Shown: piece by piece, positions 11,170 through 21,900 of the stretch
How the letters are laid out: each line of letters starts with the position of its first letter
Numbering within the stretch: the first letter of the stretch is position 1
NCBI GenBank assembly: GCA_029834535.1
Contig: JAQMWT010000344.1
Coordinates: 676,549-740,548 of the forward strand
DNA length: 64,000 nt
From: Chrysophaeum taylorii
Lineage: Eukaryota; Sar; Pelagophyceae; Pelagomonadales; Pelagomonadaceae
Direction of reading: 5' to 3'
Translations under genes and position numbers: made by a program
Notes under the pieces: model-generated
What the model was told of the DNA's origin: nothing
Databases searched by the model: none
Seen by the model: the letters and a program-made list of their open reading frames with translations, nothing else

Positions 11170-12843
11170 TTAGTAGATTCCGCAGGCGGCTGCGAGGGCC
11201 GGGCTGAGGCGGCGGCAGTGCTCAAAGAGGCGGCGAGCGTCGTCGTGGCGGTTGGCGCCGGCGGCGTCGACGGCAGCATCGTAGGCCGCGTACGCTTCGC
11301 GATCGATCGGAGCATCAAAGACGCGGGGACGGCGCTCGAACATGACGTCGGTGCGGATGATGTGCTTGGGCGTCTCGGCCGTGCGAGGCGGGCGGCCCTC
11401 GTGCGCTAGGCGCTGGTCGAAGACGAGCACGCGACCCGGTTTCGGCGAAACGTCGCCTCTCGCGAAGTCGTCGGGGGCCGTCCACCGGTTCCCCGATCGC
11501 TCGAGGTATCGGAGCGCCGCCCCGTCGTAGAATCGGGTCTCGCCGTCGCCGGGTTCGTTGAGGTAGACGATGACCGAAAGGAAGGAGCGGACGTTCGGGC
11601 CGCGCCGAGTCGCGCCGTCGGTGTGCGGCGCGAAGCCGGCCGTAGTCTTCGAGTACGAGGCGAACAACAGGTCGTCGTTCAGGCCTACGGGGACCCAAGA
11701 GGCCGGCGGGTCGTCGAAAAGCGCGTCGTCCTCCAACACATACTCGGAACGCAGCGAAAGGTGCGGTTCGAGACGTCTCCAAACCTCGGCAGCGAAAAGC
11801 GGCGACGAGAATTCCAAAGTGTCGGCGTCGCGGAAGGCGACCGTATCTTCGGTCCGCTCGCCCGCCCAGAACGAGGCTTCGGGCGACTTCCGCAGCGCAT
11901 CGACGAGTCGCGCGCACTCGTCTAGCCCGAGGACGCCGTCGACCACCATCGTCGGGAGGTCCAACCCGCCGTCGATCGAGATCGAGGCGCGACCCTCCGT
12001 CTCCACGGAGGGCGAGATCTCGAGCCAGAAGCCTCGGCGTGCCGCCTCGTCGGCGCTCAGAGGGCTTTTCGTCGCGGGCGCGATGGCCCTGAGCGGCGGC
12101 GGCACCTCCCGTCGCCGCAGTCGCAGCAGCGCGCGCCGGTCCCACTCGAAAACCCTCCGATGGTTTCGCTCGACGTCTTCGACGACAAACTTATCCGTCG
12201 CCAATCGTTGAAACGCAGCATGCGCGTCGGGGCCGACGGCGCCGCACACGAAAGCAACCGTCGCATCGCAGGCCTCGAGGGCCTCGCAGAGCGCGCGCGC
12301 GTGCCGTTCCGCGTACAAGCAGTCTCCCGCGAAAGCTACGTCGTACGGGCCCCCCGTGCCCTCCGGCAGCTCGGGACCCCACTCGAAGGCAGCGCACCGC
12401 GGCGCGACAAATGTGGCCCCTTCTTCCAGCTCGCACCGCGCGCGCATCGCGGCGCTGTTGCCGGCGACCGCGGCGGCCGCGTGTCGCGGTTCCGCGTCCG
12501 TGCAATCCACTTCCGCGCCGAGCCCCGCCAGGACGCAGCTCGTGAGCCCGCACCCGGCCCCCAACTCGATGCATCGCTTACCAACCCACCAGCCCCTCTC
12601 GAACTTCTCGTCGAAGTACCGCGCGAGCCGCACGCCGCCAGCCCACTGCAGCCCAGCGATCCCGTCGCCGTCGCCGTCGCCGTGCCAGTCCTCCTCGACG
12701 CGCACCCTCAGTCCCCGCGAGAACTCGTACTCGAGGCTTCCGAGCTCCACGTCCTCCTGGTGCTTCGCGGCTCGCGACGCGCGCAACGCCGCGATCTCGC
12801 TCGGGGACCGCCTGGCTTTTTGTTGTTGCCTTCGTCTTCCCAT
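11170..12843 (-). CDS. Fusion: class-I (METTL21/family 16) methyltransferase + 2-oxoglutarate/Fe(II) prolyl-hydroxylase-like dioxygenase (557 aa)
   Basis: Starts at the ATG at 12843. The N-terminal half (about residues 40-250) is a Rossmann methyltransferase of the lysine-methyltransferase family 16 type: SAM-binding motif CIELGAGCGLTS, acidic post-II residue in VDCTDAEP, and a GPYDVAFAGDCLY motif in the place of the usual Asp-rich post-motif. The C-terminal half (about 285-520) is a P4H-type double-stranded beta-helix: HTDG (H407, D409), VSPKPGRVLVFDQRLAHEG with distal H481, and a following IIRTDVMFE whose Arg would bind 2-oxoglutarate. Both sets of catalytic residues look intact. Family knowledge: the first domain methylates protein lysines, the second hydroxylates protein side chains. 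Their joint target is not known. It is divergent from the small basic protein at 13106. Confidence 0.8.
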   Translation of the reverse strand: MGRRRQQQKARRSPSEIAALRASRAAKHQEDVELGSLEYEFSRGLRVRVEEDWHGDGDGDGIAGLQWAGGVRLARYFDEKFERGWWVGKRCIELGAGCGLTSCVLAGLGAEVDCTDAEPRHAAAAVAGNSAAMRARCELEEGATFVAPRCAAFEWGPELPEGTGGPYDVAFAGDCLYAERHARALCEALEACDATVAFVCGAVGPDAHAAFQRLATDKFVVEDVERNHRRVFEWDRRALLRLRRREVPPPLRAIAPATKSPLSADEAARRGFWLEISPSVETEGRASISIDGGLDLPTMVVDGVLGLDECARLVDALRKSPEASFWAGERTEDTVAFRDADTLEFSSPLFAAEVWRRLEPHLSLRSEYVLEDDALFDDPPASWVPVGLNDDLLFASYSKTTAGFAPHTDGATRRGPNVRSFLSVIVYLNEPGDGETRFYDGAALRYLERSGNRWTAPDDFARGDVSPKPGRVLVFDQRLAHEGRPPRTAETPKHIIRTDVMFERRPRVFDAPIDREAYAAYDAAVDAAGANRHDDARRLFEHCRRLSPALAAACGIY

Positions 12844-13044
12844 AATTTATACCACGATCGCCAGCCAAGGTATGTTATGCTGCTGCTGCTTGCTGCTGCC
12901 TCTTGTTGTCTGTGTCGCGGCATGATGTTGTCAATCGCATCCCTGACGTCGTCGTCGTCGACGCGGTGGAGGATGCATGTCATAGTTACTCTGATCGCGA
13001 CCTTGTTTTGTCTGTGCTTTTGGCGTCGTCGTCGAATTTTTTGG

Positions 13045-13081
13045 TCAGCTCAGATCAGCTCAGCTCAGCTCAACTCAGCTT
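13045..13081. repeat. Short CAGCT-type direct repeats upstream of the small basic protein gene
   Basis: A run of near-identical pentamers (CAGCT/CAACT, with one CAGAT variant) sits 25-60 bp upstream of the ATG at 13106, in the divergent promoter spacer. It could be regulatory or simple slippage; the sequence does not decide. Confidence 0.6.
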
Positions 13082-13105
13082 GCCTGCCTGCATAGGATCA
13101 TAAAA

Positions 13106-13576
13106 ATGGTGAGCGAGGCCATGTCGGTCGACGACAACAAGAGCACGACCAAGAGGATGAAGAACAGAAAGCCGCCGGGCCCGGAGAAGCTCGTGCTGTC
13201 GCGCGGCGAGAAGGACGAGTTCGTCGGCTGGTTGTGCACCAAGCTCGGCGACTCCGTTTTCCGGTCGACCTTCCTGCAGGCGAAGCAGCTCGGCCGCGCG
13301 CGCGGCCTCATCCGATCGGCCGCTGTCGCCGCCTCCTTTTCCAAGCCCGCGCGCGGCCTCGATCACGCCGCGACTTTTAAGGATATCTTTACGAGAGCCG
13401 CGGCGACCGCCACGATGAGCCCCGTTGATAGGGAAAAGCTCGCAACGCACTGGACGGCGCTTCAACACGCCGCGAAGGGCTCGAAGAAAATTATCGCTCG
13501 ACGAGAACGCGAAGACAAGAACGCCCACCGCGCCAACTTCCGGACCAAGCAAAAAAAACACCAATGTCGGCACTAG
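13106..13576 (+). CDS. Hypothetical small basic protein (156 aa)
   Basis: The ATG at 13106 sits in an A-rich context (taaaaATGG). The protein is strongly basic with a Lys/Arg-rich start (KSTTKRMKNRKPPGPEK) and end (RREREDKNAHRANFRTKQKK), and a helical middle with no transmembrane segment. The two basic ends would suit nuclear localisation or nucleic-acid binding. I recognise no family. Its stop codon lies 48 bp from the convergent stop of the gene at 13625. The composition is typical of neighbouring genes, which supports it as real. Confidence 0.6.
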   Translation: MVSEAMSVDDNKSTTKRMKNRKPPGPEKLVLSRGEKDEFVGWLCTKLGDSVFRSTFLQAKQLGRARGLIRSAAVAASFSKPARGLDHAATFKDIFTRAAATATMSPVDREKLATHWTALQHAAKGSKKIIARREREDKNAHRANFRTKQKKHQCRH

Positions 13577-13624
13577 CTATATAGTAGGAGACGCGCCAGT
13601 CACAGGTGGTGTGAGAAGAATGTT

Positions 13625-16183
13625 CTAGCGAAACGGCGTCTCGGTCTTCTTGGGCGGCGCCTCCTCCTTGGGGAGCTCGAGGGGGGCTGGCGGGTCGGCG
13701 GGCGGTTCGACGTCGGCGCTCGGGCAGTCGCAGGCGGAGTGGGCGACGGCGAGCAAGGACAGGATGCTCGGGCAAGATGCCACCTGAAGGTCGGAACCGT
13801 CGGTAGCCTTGACCGAGACGAGCAGCGCCTTGAAAGTTGCCATGGAGACCTTGTAGACGGGGTCTTTCTTCGACAGGTGGAAGTACTTGACAAAGGCCCG
13901 ATGGACGAGGGCGCGAGCCTTGGTTCGGTGCACGGCGCCCACCGTGCGCGCAGCTTTCCCGTTTGTAATTTTCCGCTGGACAGGCGTCCGGGACGATGTC
14001 GGAATAAGCTTGTTTGTTTCGACGACAAGCGGATCGAGAAAGCGCAGGTGGTCCATCACGAAATTTACCGCGCGCTCGGGGAGCGGCACGATGCGGCCCG
14101 ATTTGGTGCCGACGCCACAAAGCTGCGCGAAGAGCGCGACCAGCGCGTGGGCGTCATCGTCGGCGCTCGCGGTGCGGTCGTCGAGCTCGCGGAGCACGCC
14201 AAGCAGGAATCCTTTATATTTTCGGTCGTACAGCCGCGAGTTTCCGAATTTGTTCTTGAAGAACGTCGGAACGAAGTCGGCGAGTTGCAGCCGACCGCAG
14301 CCCCGCTTCTCGCGGCGCTCGTCGTCGCACACCTTCGCGTACAGCACTTCGGCGATTGATTCGACGCAATTCGGGAGCGGCATCGGCGTCAGCGCCTTTT
14401 GGTGTTGCAGGAAACGCACCGTTCGCGACCTGAGCTTTGGGTACTTGCGAACGCGCGCGGCCGTCTCGCGAGATATCGACACCACCGGAATCTTAAATTC
14501 GAGGCGCTGCTTCTTTGGCAGCACGTCCGCCGTACCGTCGGTACTACTACGGCAGATCATGACAGCCTTGGCACCGTTATCTTGAAGCTTCTCGAGCTGC
14601 TTGGCCAGCACCTCGGCCCTTGGATGCTGCGCGATGATCACGACCTTGTTCGCGACGTCCGCCGCGACGTCCGAGACGTGCCGCTTTGCGACTCCCTCGT
14701 CGTTGTTGGCGCTACTCCGCTCGACTTCTGCGGGCCCTTCCTTGGGTGGCTTCATGTCATCATCGTCGCCTGGTGCGGACGCAGGTTCTGCGGTGGCGAG
14801 CGCTGGGCGCACGTCGTTGTCCTTCGAGGCTCGCTTACTCGGCGATAGACGGCGGTTCGTCGACTTGTCGCTGTCGTGCGAGCTGCGCGTGGACCTTTCC
14901 ACGGAGGGTCGGCGTTGCCGCTCCCCCGAAGCACGCGCCGTGCCGATCGATGAACGGCGCTGCCGCTCGGCCGAGGCTCGCGACTTGGAGACCGAGCGAC
15001 GTCGCCTTTGCGGAGGAGACGGTTCGCCGTTCTCTTCCACTTCCTCCTCGAAGCAGTCGGCCGTGGCGTCGAGCTCGTCCGCATCTGGGACGCAGTCGGT
15101 CGCATCGAAAATAGAAGCGGCAAGGTTGTCGACAATATCGGGCGCCTCGAGCCACGCGACCTGGTCTGTCTCGAGGTCCTCGACGCCGTACTCGCCATCC
15201 ACCAGCTCGATAACTTTCGTCGACGACATGGATTCGGGGACTTGGGGCTTGTCGGCGGCGACAAGATCCTGGAACATGATGGCGTATCCCACTTTCAAGA
15301 ACTCCTCGTACTCTTCGGCGTCGACGGTCTCGGTCCACTGGTCAGTGAGCTCGAAAGTGGATTGCATAAAGTCCTCGCGCGCGATCCGTCCGTCGCAGCA
15401 GTCCGACACGAAATCCTCCTCCATCAGCTTTTGGGCCTCGTCGTCCGTGACGGCGCCGTAGGCGCCCGACGCGCGAAGCAGTTCAATCAAACGCTTGTGG
15501 TACTCGGCGTACTCTTTCTTGGTGAGCTCGTCGGCGCCTGGCTTTCCGCAAAACAGCTTGGCCGCGAGCCACCATTTTTCGAGCAGCCGCACGATTCGCG
15601 GCGACTCGCGGATCTTGTCGCGCTTGGTCTGATTCTCGTCGGAGTACAGCTCTATCGCCCCCTGGTTCTTTGGCAGCAGCTTATCCTCCGGTGGCAACGC
15701 GGCGAGTCTCTCGAGCGCCTCCGTGGCTTTTTTCCGCACTCTCGAATGCCGCTTCGCGATCAGCCGGCGCACGTCGCTCTCCTCCATCGCGCCGAGCTCG
15801 ATCGCCTCGATCCCCGCGCAGCGCGTAATCGCGAGCGTTCCCGCGATCATCGCTCGTAGCCGCTCGACGCTCCGCTGCTGCTCGTCGTCGGGTCTTCTGA
15901 ACAACGACTCGACTTCGTTCACGAGGAACGATCGCGCGCCGGCGTCAGGAATGAGCGACGTCAAAAGCACCGACAGCCCGTCGACATCGGCCGACCGCTG
16001 CGCAACGAGCAGCCGCCCGTCCACGCGCGCAGCCTTGAGTCTCTTGGCAATCTCGTCCCACGCGACCTCTTTGGCAGCCACGTGCGTGTCGAGCCCACCG
16101 ACGAACGTGGCAACGTCGTCAACGCTCAACGCACCGAGCGTCGCTTCGTCGGCAGGCCGTGACACCGACACGCTCGCGCCCAT
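13625..16183 (-). CDS. Large hypothetical protein with SAM-like and PA-like segments and N-myristoylation motif (852 aa)
   Basis: The open frame reaches 16255, but I place the start at the ATG at 16183 because it yields MGASVSVS: Gly2 with Ser6, the consensus for N-myristoylation. Residues ~15-90 look like a SAM-type helical bundle (LSVDDVATFVGGLD, then DGRLLVAQRSADVDGL). Next come a helical region with acidic EF-hand-like stretches (no canonical loop found), a long Ser/Arg-rich disordered part (KSRASAERQRRSS and three similar units), and a segment resembling a protease-associated domain (VVIIAQHPRAEVLAKQLEKL followed by GAKAVMICRS). The end is Pro/Glu-rich. Possibly a membrane-attached scaffold. 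I know no exact family; the domain calls are by eye. It is convergent with the small basic protein gene. Confidence 0.65.
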   Translation of the reverse strand: MGASVSVSRPADEATLGALSVDDVATFVGGLDTHVAAKEVAWDEIAKRLKAARVDGRLLVAQRSADVDGLSVLLTSLIPDAGARSFLVNEVESLFRRPDDEQQRSVERLRAMIAGTLAITRCAGIEAIELGAMEESDVRRLIAKRHSRVRKKATEALERLAALPPEDKLLPKNQGAIELYSDENQTKRDKIRESPRIVRLLEKWWLAAKLFCGKPGADELTKKEYAEYHKRLIELLRASGAYGAVTDDEAQKLMEEDFVSDCCDGRIAREDFMQSTFELTDQWTETVDAEEYEEFLKVGYAIMFQDLVAADKPQVPESMSSTKVIELVDGEYGVEDLETDQVAWLEAPDIVDNLAASIFDATDCVPDADELDATADCFEEEVEENGEPSPPQRRRRSVSKSRASAERQRRSSIGTARASGERQRRPSVERSTRSSHDSDKSTNRRLSPSKRASKDNDVRPALATAEPASAPGDDDDMKPPKEGPAEVERSSANNDEGVAKRHVSDVAADVANKVVIIAQHPRAEVLAKQLEKLQDNGAKAVMICRSSTDGTADVLPKKQRLEFKIPVVSISRETAARVRKYPKLRSRTVRFLQHQKALTPMPLPNCVESIAEVLYAKVCDDERREKRGCGRLQLADFVPTFFKNKFGNSRLYDRKYKGFLLGVLRELDDRTASADDDAHALVALFAQLCGVGTKSGRIVPLPERAVNFVMDHLRFLDPLVVETNKLIPTSSRTPVQRKITNGKAARTVGAVHRTKARALVHRAFVKYFHLSKKDPVYKVSMATFKALLVSVKATDGSDLQVASCPSILSLLAVAHSACDCPSADVEPPADPPAPLELPKEEAPPKKTETPFR

Positions 16184-16255
16184 CTTTTTGCTCTTTAGAA
16201 CGAACGAACGAACGAACGCCTTGTGTCGATGCTGGGCTGGTTGGGCCCTTCGCAC

Positions 16256-17709
16256 CCAAAACGTGCGCTGATACGAAGCTAAGAACCAGTACCACGTGGC
16301 AAGTCTTTTCCTGGGTTAGAGTTCGGAGTGAAGGCCACTGTTGTAGGAAGAGGGGAAAAGGCGGTTTTTACTTTCAAAGGGGTTTTGTAGTAGTGGTTCG
16401 AGCGCCGGCCATGAGGGGGGGGCGAAGTAGACGTCACCTACGTGCGTGGACACACCATCCAACTGGGCAGGGTTGGCAAGACTACTCCCCGAAATCCACC
16501 ATGGGCGTCCCAGACAGTTAGTCACGGTATTCATAGGCCGATGAGGTGCACGGACGTGGCGCCGGAACATCCTCTTCGATGTGCTCGCAGGGGACGCACC
16601 GGCACAGCAACCGGTCAGGCACAGTTTATTAGAGGTAGCCCAATCATCCTGCTGCAGCAAGGATGACGGCGAAGCAACGAAGGAGCCGAGCAAGGCGAAG
16701 ATGCCGGCGGCGCCGATAAACTGCGAAATGAAAGCCGTTTTCACCAGAAACCCACGGAGAGAAGGAAGATGGGAGGGGAGACCGGGTGAAGAGATTGGGA
16801 TGGGGCGACGAGGGCCATCTCCACGAAAGTCGAATGTCCGATAGGAATAGTGTAGACGGGCGAAGGGTGAGGCACCGCAAGTAGTACCCTAGCCCGTCGG
16901 CGAAGGTCATGGTTGCTGCGCTAGCCACGGCGGCCGCGACGACGACAGGGGTTATAGAAGGTGTGGGGATAGGAGCGCGGCCGTGGGGATGAGGCATCTT
17001 ATATAACACACCGACGACACGCGCCGTGACGCGGCTTCCAGCGCAGAGGCGGCCGTGGACGACTCCGGCGCCATACGAAGGATGTCGTGCAAGAGACAAA
17101 GCGGCAAATCACGCCGCGGCAATGCGTGCACCGAGAAGCGCGCATAGATCCGGGGAGCGGATCAGCCGACGGAATGAAAAGAGCGACAACGACGACGTGC
17201 AAGGGAGATCACCTACACCCACGCGGTTGGGGATGTCGGAGGTGCGATAGGATGAATCGAAGCCGCAAAGGGACCGTCTTGATACAGGAAATTGGTGTCA
17301 AGTCGGTGGGCGAGGGCCGCGCAGACGAGCTCCGGCGCGAAAGGAGCGATTCCCTCGCGGGAGATTCCCGTGGAAGGAAACCTCGAAATATATAAGTACG
17401 GGGTCGATGTGGAGCGACCACAAGCGTTAGGAGGGAAGCTCCTTAAGGACGCCCGTCGGATTTCGTCGTCGAGACGGAGGTGGCGGTCAGAACAGCGTCA
17501 TCATCGGAAGAAAGCATAGCCACGGAGAAGAACGGTGCTTGCCGTCGTCGGAATACATGTTACTATCGGCCAGCAGCGTCGCGGAAACTTGGTCCATCTT
17601 CGCACTCAGCCTTCCTCCCTCCATCCGCCCCAGGAGGGATCGCCGCCAACCAAATACGCGTGCCGTCAACGACGGTGGTGTGTTTTATCTTCTACCCGAC
17701 TAGACAAGG
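16256..17709. other. Spacer without a supported gene
   Basis: This 1.45-kb stretch has intermediate GC and many short overlapping frames on both strands, none with a recognisable domain. One minus-strand frame starting at 16744 opens with a signal-peptide-like stretch (MKTAFISQFIGAAGIFALLG) but then loses coding character. A TATATAAG sits near 17392. I see no RNA gene or repeat array. Confidence 0.5.
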
Positions 17710-18081
17710 CTAATCAATGATCAAGTCTCGCACGCTGACGTCCTCGTAGCTGCCGTCGGGGAGATATCTGCGGATGATGAGGGGAATCTTGCGTTCTCGG
17801 AGTTCCTTGGCGGCGATCTTGAGCGGATCTGTCTCGCCGGCGACCTCGACCATGACGGGGGCGTTCATGCTGATCTGGAGCGCGCGCGTACCCAGGACGC
17901 GCGCCTTCTCGTACTTGGTCATGTAGGGGGTCGTGATGCGTTCGGTCGCCGGTCGCGCTGCCGGGGGCTCCTCGTCGTCGGGGGCGTCGAGGACGTCGAC
18001 CTCCTCCATCTCCTCATCGTCGTCCCCGACCTCCTCTTCGATGTCGTCCGCTGGCGGCGCATCGTCGAACGTTTCGTCCAT
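17710..18081 (-). CDS. RPB6: RNA polymerases I/II/III shared subunit RPB6 (RPABC2), 123 aa
   Basis: Starts at the ATG at 18081. The acidic N-terminus ([18 protein letters not shown]) followed by the invariant core [20 protein letters not shown], the segment [17 protein letters not shown] and the end [18 protein letters not shown] match the eukaryotic RPB6 family over its whole length. RPB6 is a shared core subunit that stabilises the clamp of all three nuclear RNA polymerases and corresponds to bacterial omega. Length and termini are typical and it is intronless. Upstream of its start, in the same relative orientation, lies an inverted copy of the promoter region of the phospholipase gene (arm 18388-18578). 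Confidence 0.97.
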   Translation of the reverse strand: MDETFDDAPPADDIEEEVGDDDEEMEEVDVLDAPDDEEPPAARPATERITTPYMTKYEKARVLGTRALQISMNAPVMVEVAGETDPLKIAAKELRERKIPLIIRRYLPDGSYEDVSVRDLIID

Positions 18082-18387
18082 GTCGGGAGCTCGCTCGCTC
18101 GCTCACAGTAGAGGCACCAACAATGCTGGACGACGACGACGACGACGACGCCAAAAAGTGTTTGGAGACAGGATGATGCTTGACGAAACGAAACCCTTCG
18201 TGCGCGTGTAGTTTACTTCACATCACTTTACTTCACTTAACTACAGAGAGAGTCTCATGCACACTTCACTTATGAAATAAAGTGAATGAAATTAATTGAA
18301 AGTGAATGTAGAAAAGTGAAAAAGGGGGATCCCACACACACTGGCAACAAAAAAAACCCTCGACCCTCTTCTGAGAGGAGGAAGGCG

Positions 18388-18955
18388 ATTCCAAAAGGTG
18401 AGGATGGGAAATGCCGGTCCTGGCGTGTGCGAGTGCCCGGGGCTATATATGTACCCCTATGCTTCCCCATCATAGTAAAAAACGTGAACATCTGGGGCGA
18501 GTCAAGCATGTATCAGAGACGGTGGGGACCCAGCAGACGACGACGCCATCTGCTTAAGATGAACATCTGCGTCGGGATGGGCCCTTAACGCGCTCGAGGT
18601 GGTTCGCGCGTTCGAATCCGCCCCACCGCTGCGCCGCACGGAGTGTGTGCGTGTCTTCGAAGCAGTTGCCGCCGCCAACTGCTGGAGCCCCATCGTCTAG
18701 CACACACACTAGACCCCCCTCATCTGGGCGCTCTCACTTACCAGGACCGGATGTTCATCTCCGACGCATATGTTCATCCTGAGCAGATGGCGTCGTCGTC
18801 TGCAGGGGCGGGTCCCCACCGTCTCTGATACATGCTTGACTCGCCCCAGATGTTCACGTTTCACTATGATGGGGAAGCACAGGGGTATATATAGATAGCC
18901 CCAAGCACTCGCAACACGCCAGGACCGGCATTTCCTACCATCACCTTTTTGGATT
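18388..18955. repeat. Long imperfect inverted repeat (arms ~190 bp, spacer ~180 bp)
   Basis: The left arm 18388-18578 is the reverse complement, with scattered differences, of the right arm 18758-18955. Shared landmarks: AAATGCCGGTCCTGGCGTG, a TATATA-containing block next to ACCCCT, TTCCCCATCATAGT, and CAGAGACGGTGGGGACC. The right arm ends just before the phospholipase start at 18980. The left arm faces the RPB6 start at 18081. The outer part of the right arm (from 18881) recurs at 20665 as part of the tandem duplication. No transposase or target-site duplication is evident. Confidence 0.85.
18661..18714. other. Two small hairpins in the spacer of the inverted repeat
   Basis: 18661-18683 has an eight-base stem (AGCAGTTG with CAACTGCT), and 18695-18714 has a six-base stem (GTCTAG with CTAGAC). 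Both lie at the centre of the long inverted repeat, so the whole could extrude as a branched cruciform. Function unknown. Confidence 0.6.
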
Positions 18956-21900
18956 CATCATTCCAACTTGTTCTCCTCAATGATGGGCGGGTCGAAGGAG
19001 GAGGAGGAGGTGGCTTTCCGCAGCGCGTTCTCGAAGGTGGCCTCCGAGGGGCGGGCGTCGTGGCTCGGGACTATCGAGTGGATTGAACGGGAGGATCCCG
19101 CGGAGATGCGGGGTGTCGCAGCGAAGACGGTGCGCGAGGTGTGGGACGAGGTGGTCGAGGAAGGGAGCGCCGACGAGGAGCGGTTCGTGGCATTTTGCGA
19201 GCGCGTGAAGGTGAAACAGAAGGAATATCCGACGTCGAAGGCGGCCGCCGTAGGTGCAGCGGCTGGCCTCGTGGTCGGAGGGCCGATCGGCGCGGCGATC
19301 GGCGCGGCGATCGGCACGGCGTACGCGTCGTCGAGCTCGCCCGCCGTAGGGGGTGCCGTCGTCGGGGCGGTCGCGTTGGGCCCGGCGGGCGTCGTGATGG
19401 GGGGCCGGCGCCGGCGCTTTGATCAACAGTTCGGTCGACCAGAGTTACCTAGGAACGCCCGGGCGGTGGAAACGGTACGAGGAGCTCCGCGCGCGCGGCG
19501 AGGCAGAACGTCGCGAAGGGCTCGGCCGAGCCGTAGTGGAGAAGGAGGAGTTTAGAACGGGGCTCGCTTTTTGCGGTTCTGGCGGGGGTCTGCGCGCGGC
19601 GACAGCGTTTCTCGCGCTACTCGCCGAGGCAGAAACGTGGGGACTCCTCGTCGAATCGAGGTACGCGGCGGCGCTCTCGGGGGAGTTGCTGGTCGCTCGC
19701 GGCGTGGTACTCTGAGGATCTGGACCGCCCCACGCAGCAGGTCACAGCGGCGGAGTTTCTCGCCAAGTTCCGCGAGCGCCTCGGGCGTGACGTCCGCGTG
19801 CCGCACGCGCGTTGGGTCGCGAACGAGGGGACGATGATCTCGAGTCTCTTCGCGAAAAACGCCGAGGTCGAAAGGACGAGGACGACGGACGGTGGGTGTT
19901 CGAGCGGTTCGCCAAACGCTACGCCGACGGCCACGCCGTCGGCATCGCCGATGTATGGGGCGCACACCTCGCGCTCACGATGTTGCCGGCGAGCACGCGT
20001 TTCGGCGGCTTTGGCGTCGCTGCCCTCAAGGGGAGGCGTCCGACCCCAATTTTCACGGCCGTCGAGGCACGACTCAACGGACCGACATGGACCAAGAACG
20101 CGGTGGCGTGCGAGCGGTGCGGCTCGCCCTTCGGCAAGGTCGTCGGCTGGTCGCGCCACCACTGTCGAGCGTGCGGCCTCGCCGTTTGCGTTAGGTGCGC
20201 GCCGGACCCCCGCCGACGGGACGAAAAACGGCGATGCTACGCGTGCGTCTCGAACAACGTCTACCCGCCGGCGGAGCGCACCAAGTGGACGTGGTGGGAG
20301 TTCACGCCGGATCGCGTTGGGGTCGTCAGCGCCGACGACGCGCGGAGCGTCGGGGCGACCGAGTTTGGCGGAGGCGTCGCGAGCGAGACGGGCGGCGAAC
20401 CGATTGGTCAACTTCTCGGGGTCTGGGGGTCGGCGTTTTGCGCGAGCGTCGAGCGCTTCGAGGGTGCCGGATCGATCGGCCAAAAGACGGCCCAGATCGC
20501 CCGGAACATTGCGGACCCCCAAGCCGCCGACCCGGCCGCGCCCCTCCTCGCCCCCGCGTCCTTCCAACACCCGTTCGAGCCCCCGGGCACAAAACTCCAC
20601 CTCGCCGACGCGGGATTCGCCTCGAATCTCCCGCTCCCGCCCCTCCTCGTGAGACCCGACGTGAAGGGGTATATATAGATAGCCCCAAGCACTCGCAACA
20701 CGCCAGGACCGGCATTTCCTACCATCACCTTTTTGGATTCATCATTCCAACTTGTTCTCCTCAATGATGGGCGGGTCGAAGGAGGAGGAGGAGGTGGCTT
20801 TCCGCAGCGCGTTCTCGAAGGTGGCCTCCGAGGGGCGGGCGTCGTGGCTCGGGACTATCGAGTGGATTGAACGGGAGGATCCCGCGGAGATGCGGGGTGT
20901 CGCAGCGAAGACGGTGCGCGAGGTGTGGGACGAGGTGGTCGAGGAAGGGAGCGCCGACGAGGAGCGGTTCGTGGCATTTTGCGAGCGCGTGAAGGTGAAA
21001 CAGAAGGAATATCCGACGTCGAAGGCGGCCGCCGTAGGTGCAGCGGCTGGCCTCGTGGTCGGAGGGCCGATCGGCGCGGCGATCGGCGCGGCGATCGGCA
21101 CGGCGTACGCGTCGTCGAGCTCGCCCGCCGTAGGGGGTGCCGTCGTCGGGGCGGTCGCGTTGGGCCCGGCGGGCGTCGTGATGGGGGCCGGCGCCGGCGC
21201 TTTGATCAACAGTTCGGTCGACCAGAGTTACCTAGGAACGCCCGGGCGGTGGAAACGGTACGAGGAGCTCCGCGCGCGCGGCGAGGCAGAACGTCGCGAA
21301 GGGCTCGGCCGAGCCGTAGTGGAGAAGGAGGAGTTTAGAACGGGGCTCGCTTTTTGCGGTTCTGGCGGGGGTCTGCGCGCGGCGACAGCGTTTCTCGCGC
21401 TACTCGCCGAGGCAGAAACGTGGGGACTCCTCGTCGAATCGAGGTACGCGGCGGCGCTCTCGGGGAGTTGCTGGTCGCTCGCGGCGTGGTACTCTGAGGA
21501 TCTGGACCGCCCCACGCAGCAGGTCACAGCGGCGGAGTTTCTCGCCAAGTTCCGCGAGCGCCTCGGGCGTGACGTCCGCGTGCCGCACGCGCGTTGGGTC
21601 GCGAACGAGGGGACGATGATCTCGAGTCTCTTCGCGAAAAACGCCGAGGTCGAAAAGGACGAGGACGACGGACGGTGGGTGTTCGAGCGGTTCGCCAAAC
21701 GCTACGCCGACGGCCACGCCGTCGGCATCGCCGATGTATGGGGCGCACACCTCGCGCTCACGATGTTGCCGGCGAGCACGCGTTTCGGCGGCTTTGGCGT
21801 CGCTGCCCTCAAGGGGAGGCGTCCGACCCCAATTTTCACGGCCGTCGAGGCACGACTCAACGGACCGACATGGACCAAGAACGCGGTGGCGTGCGAGCGG

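Noticed and set aside
16316-16744. Minus-strand frame with a signal-peptide-like start
   Set aside because: After the first 25 residues composition turns random and no domain or intron structure could be supported.
18600-18625. GTTCGAATCC, resembling a tRNA T-arm
   Set aside because: The flanking bases do not form the 5-bp stem and no acceptor or anticodon arm fits.
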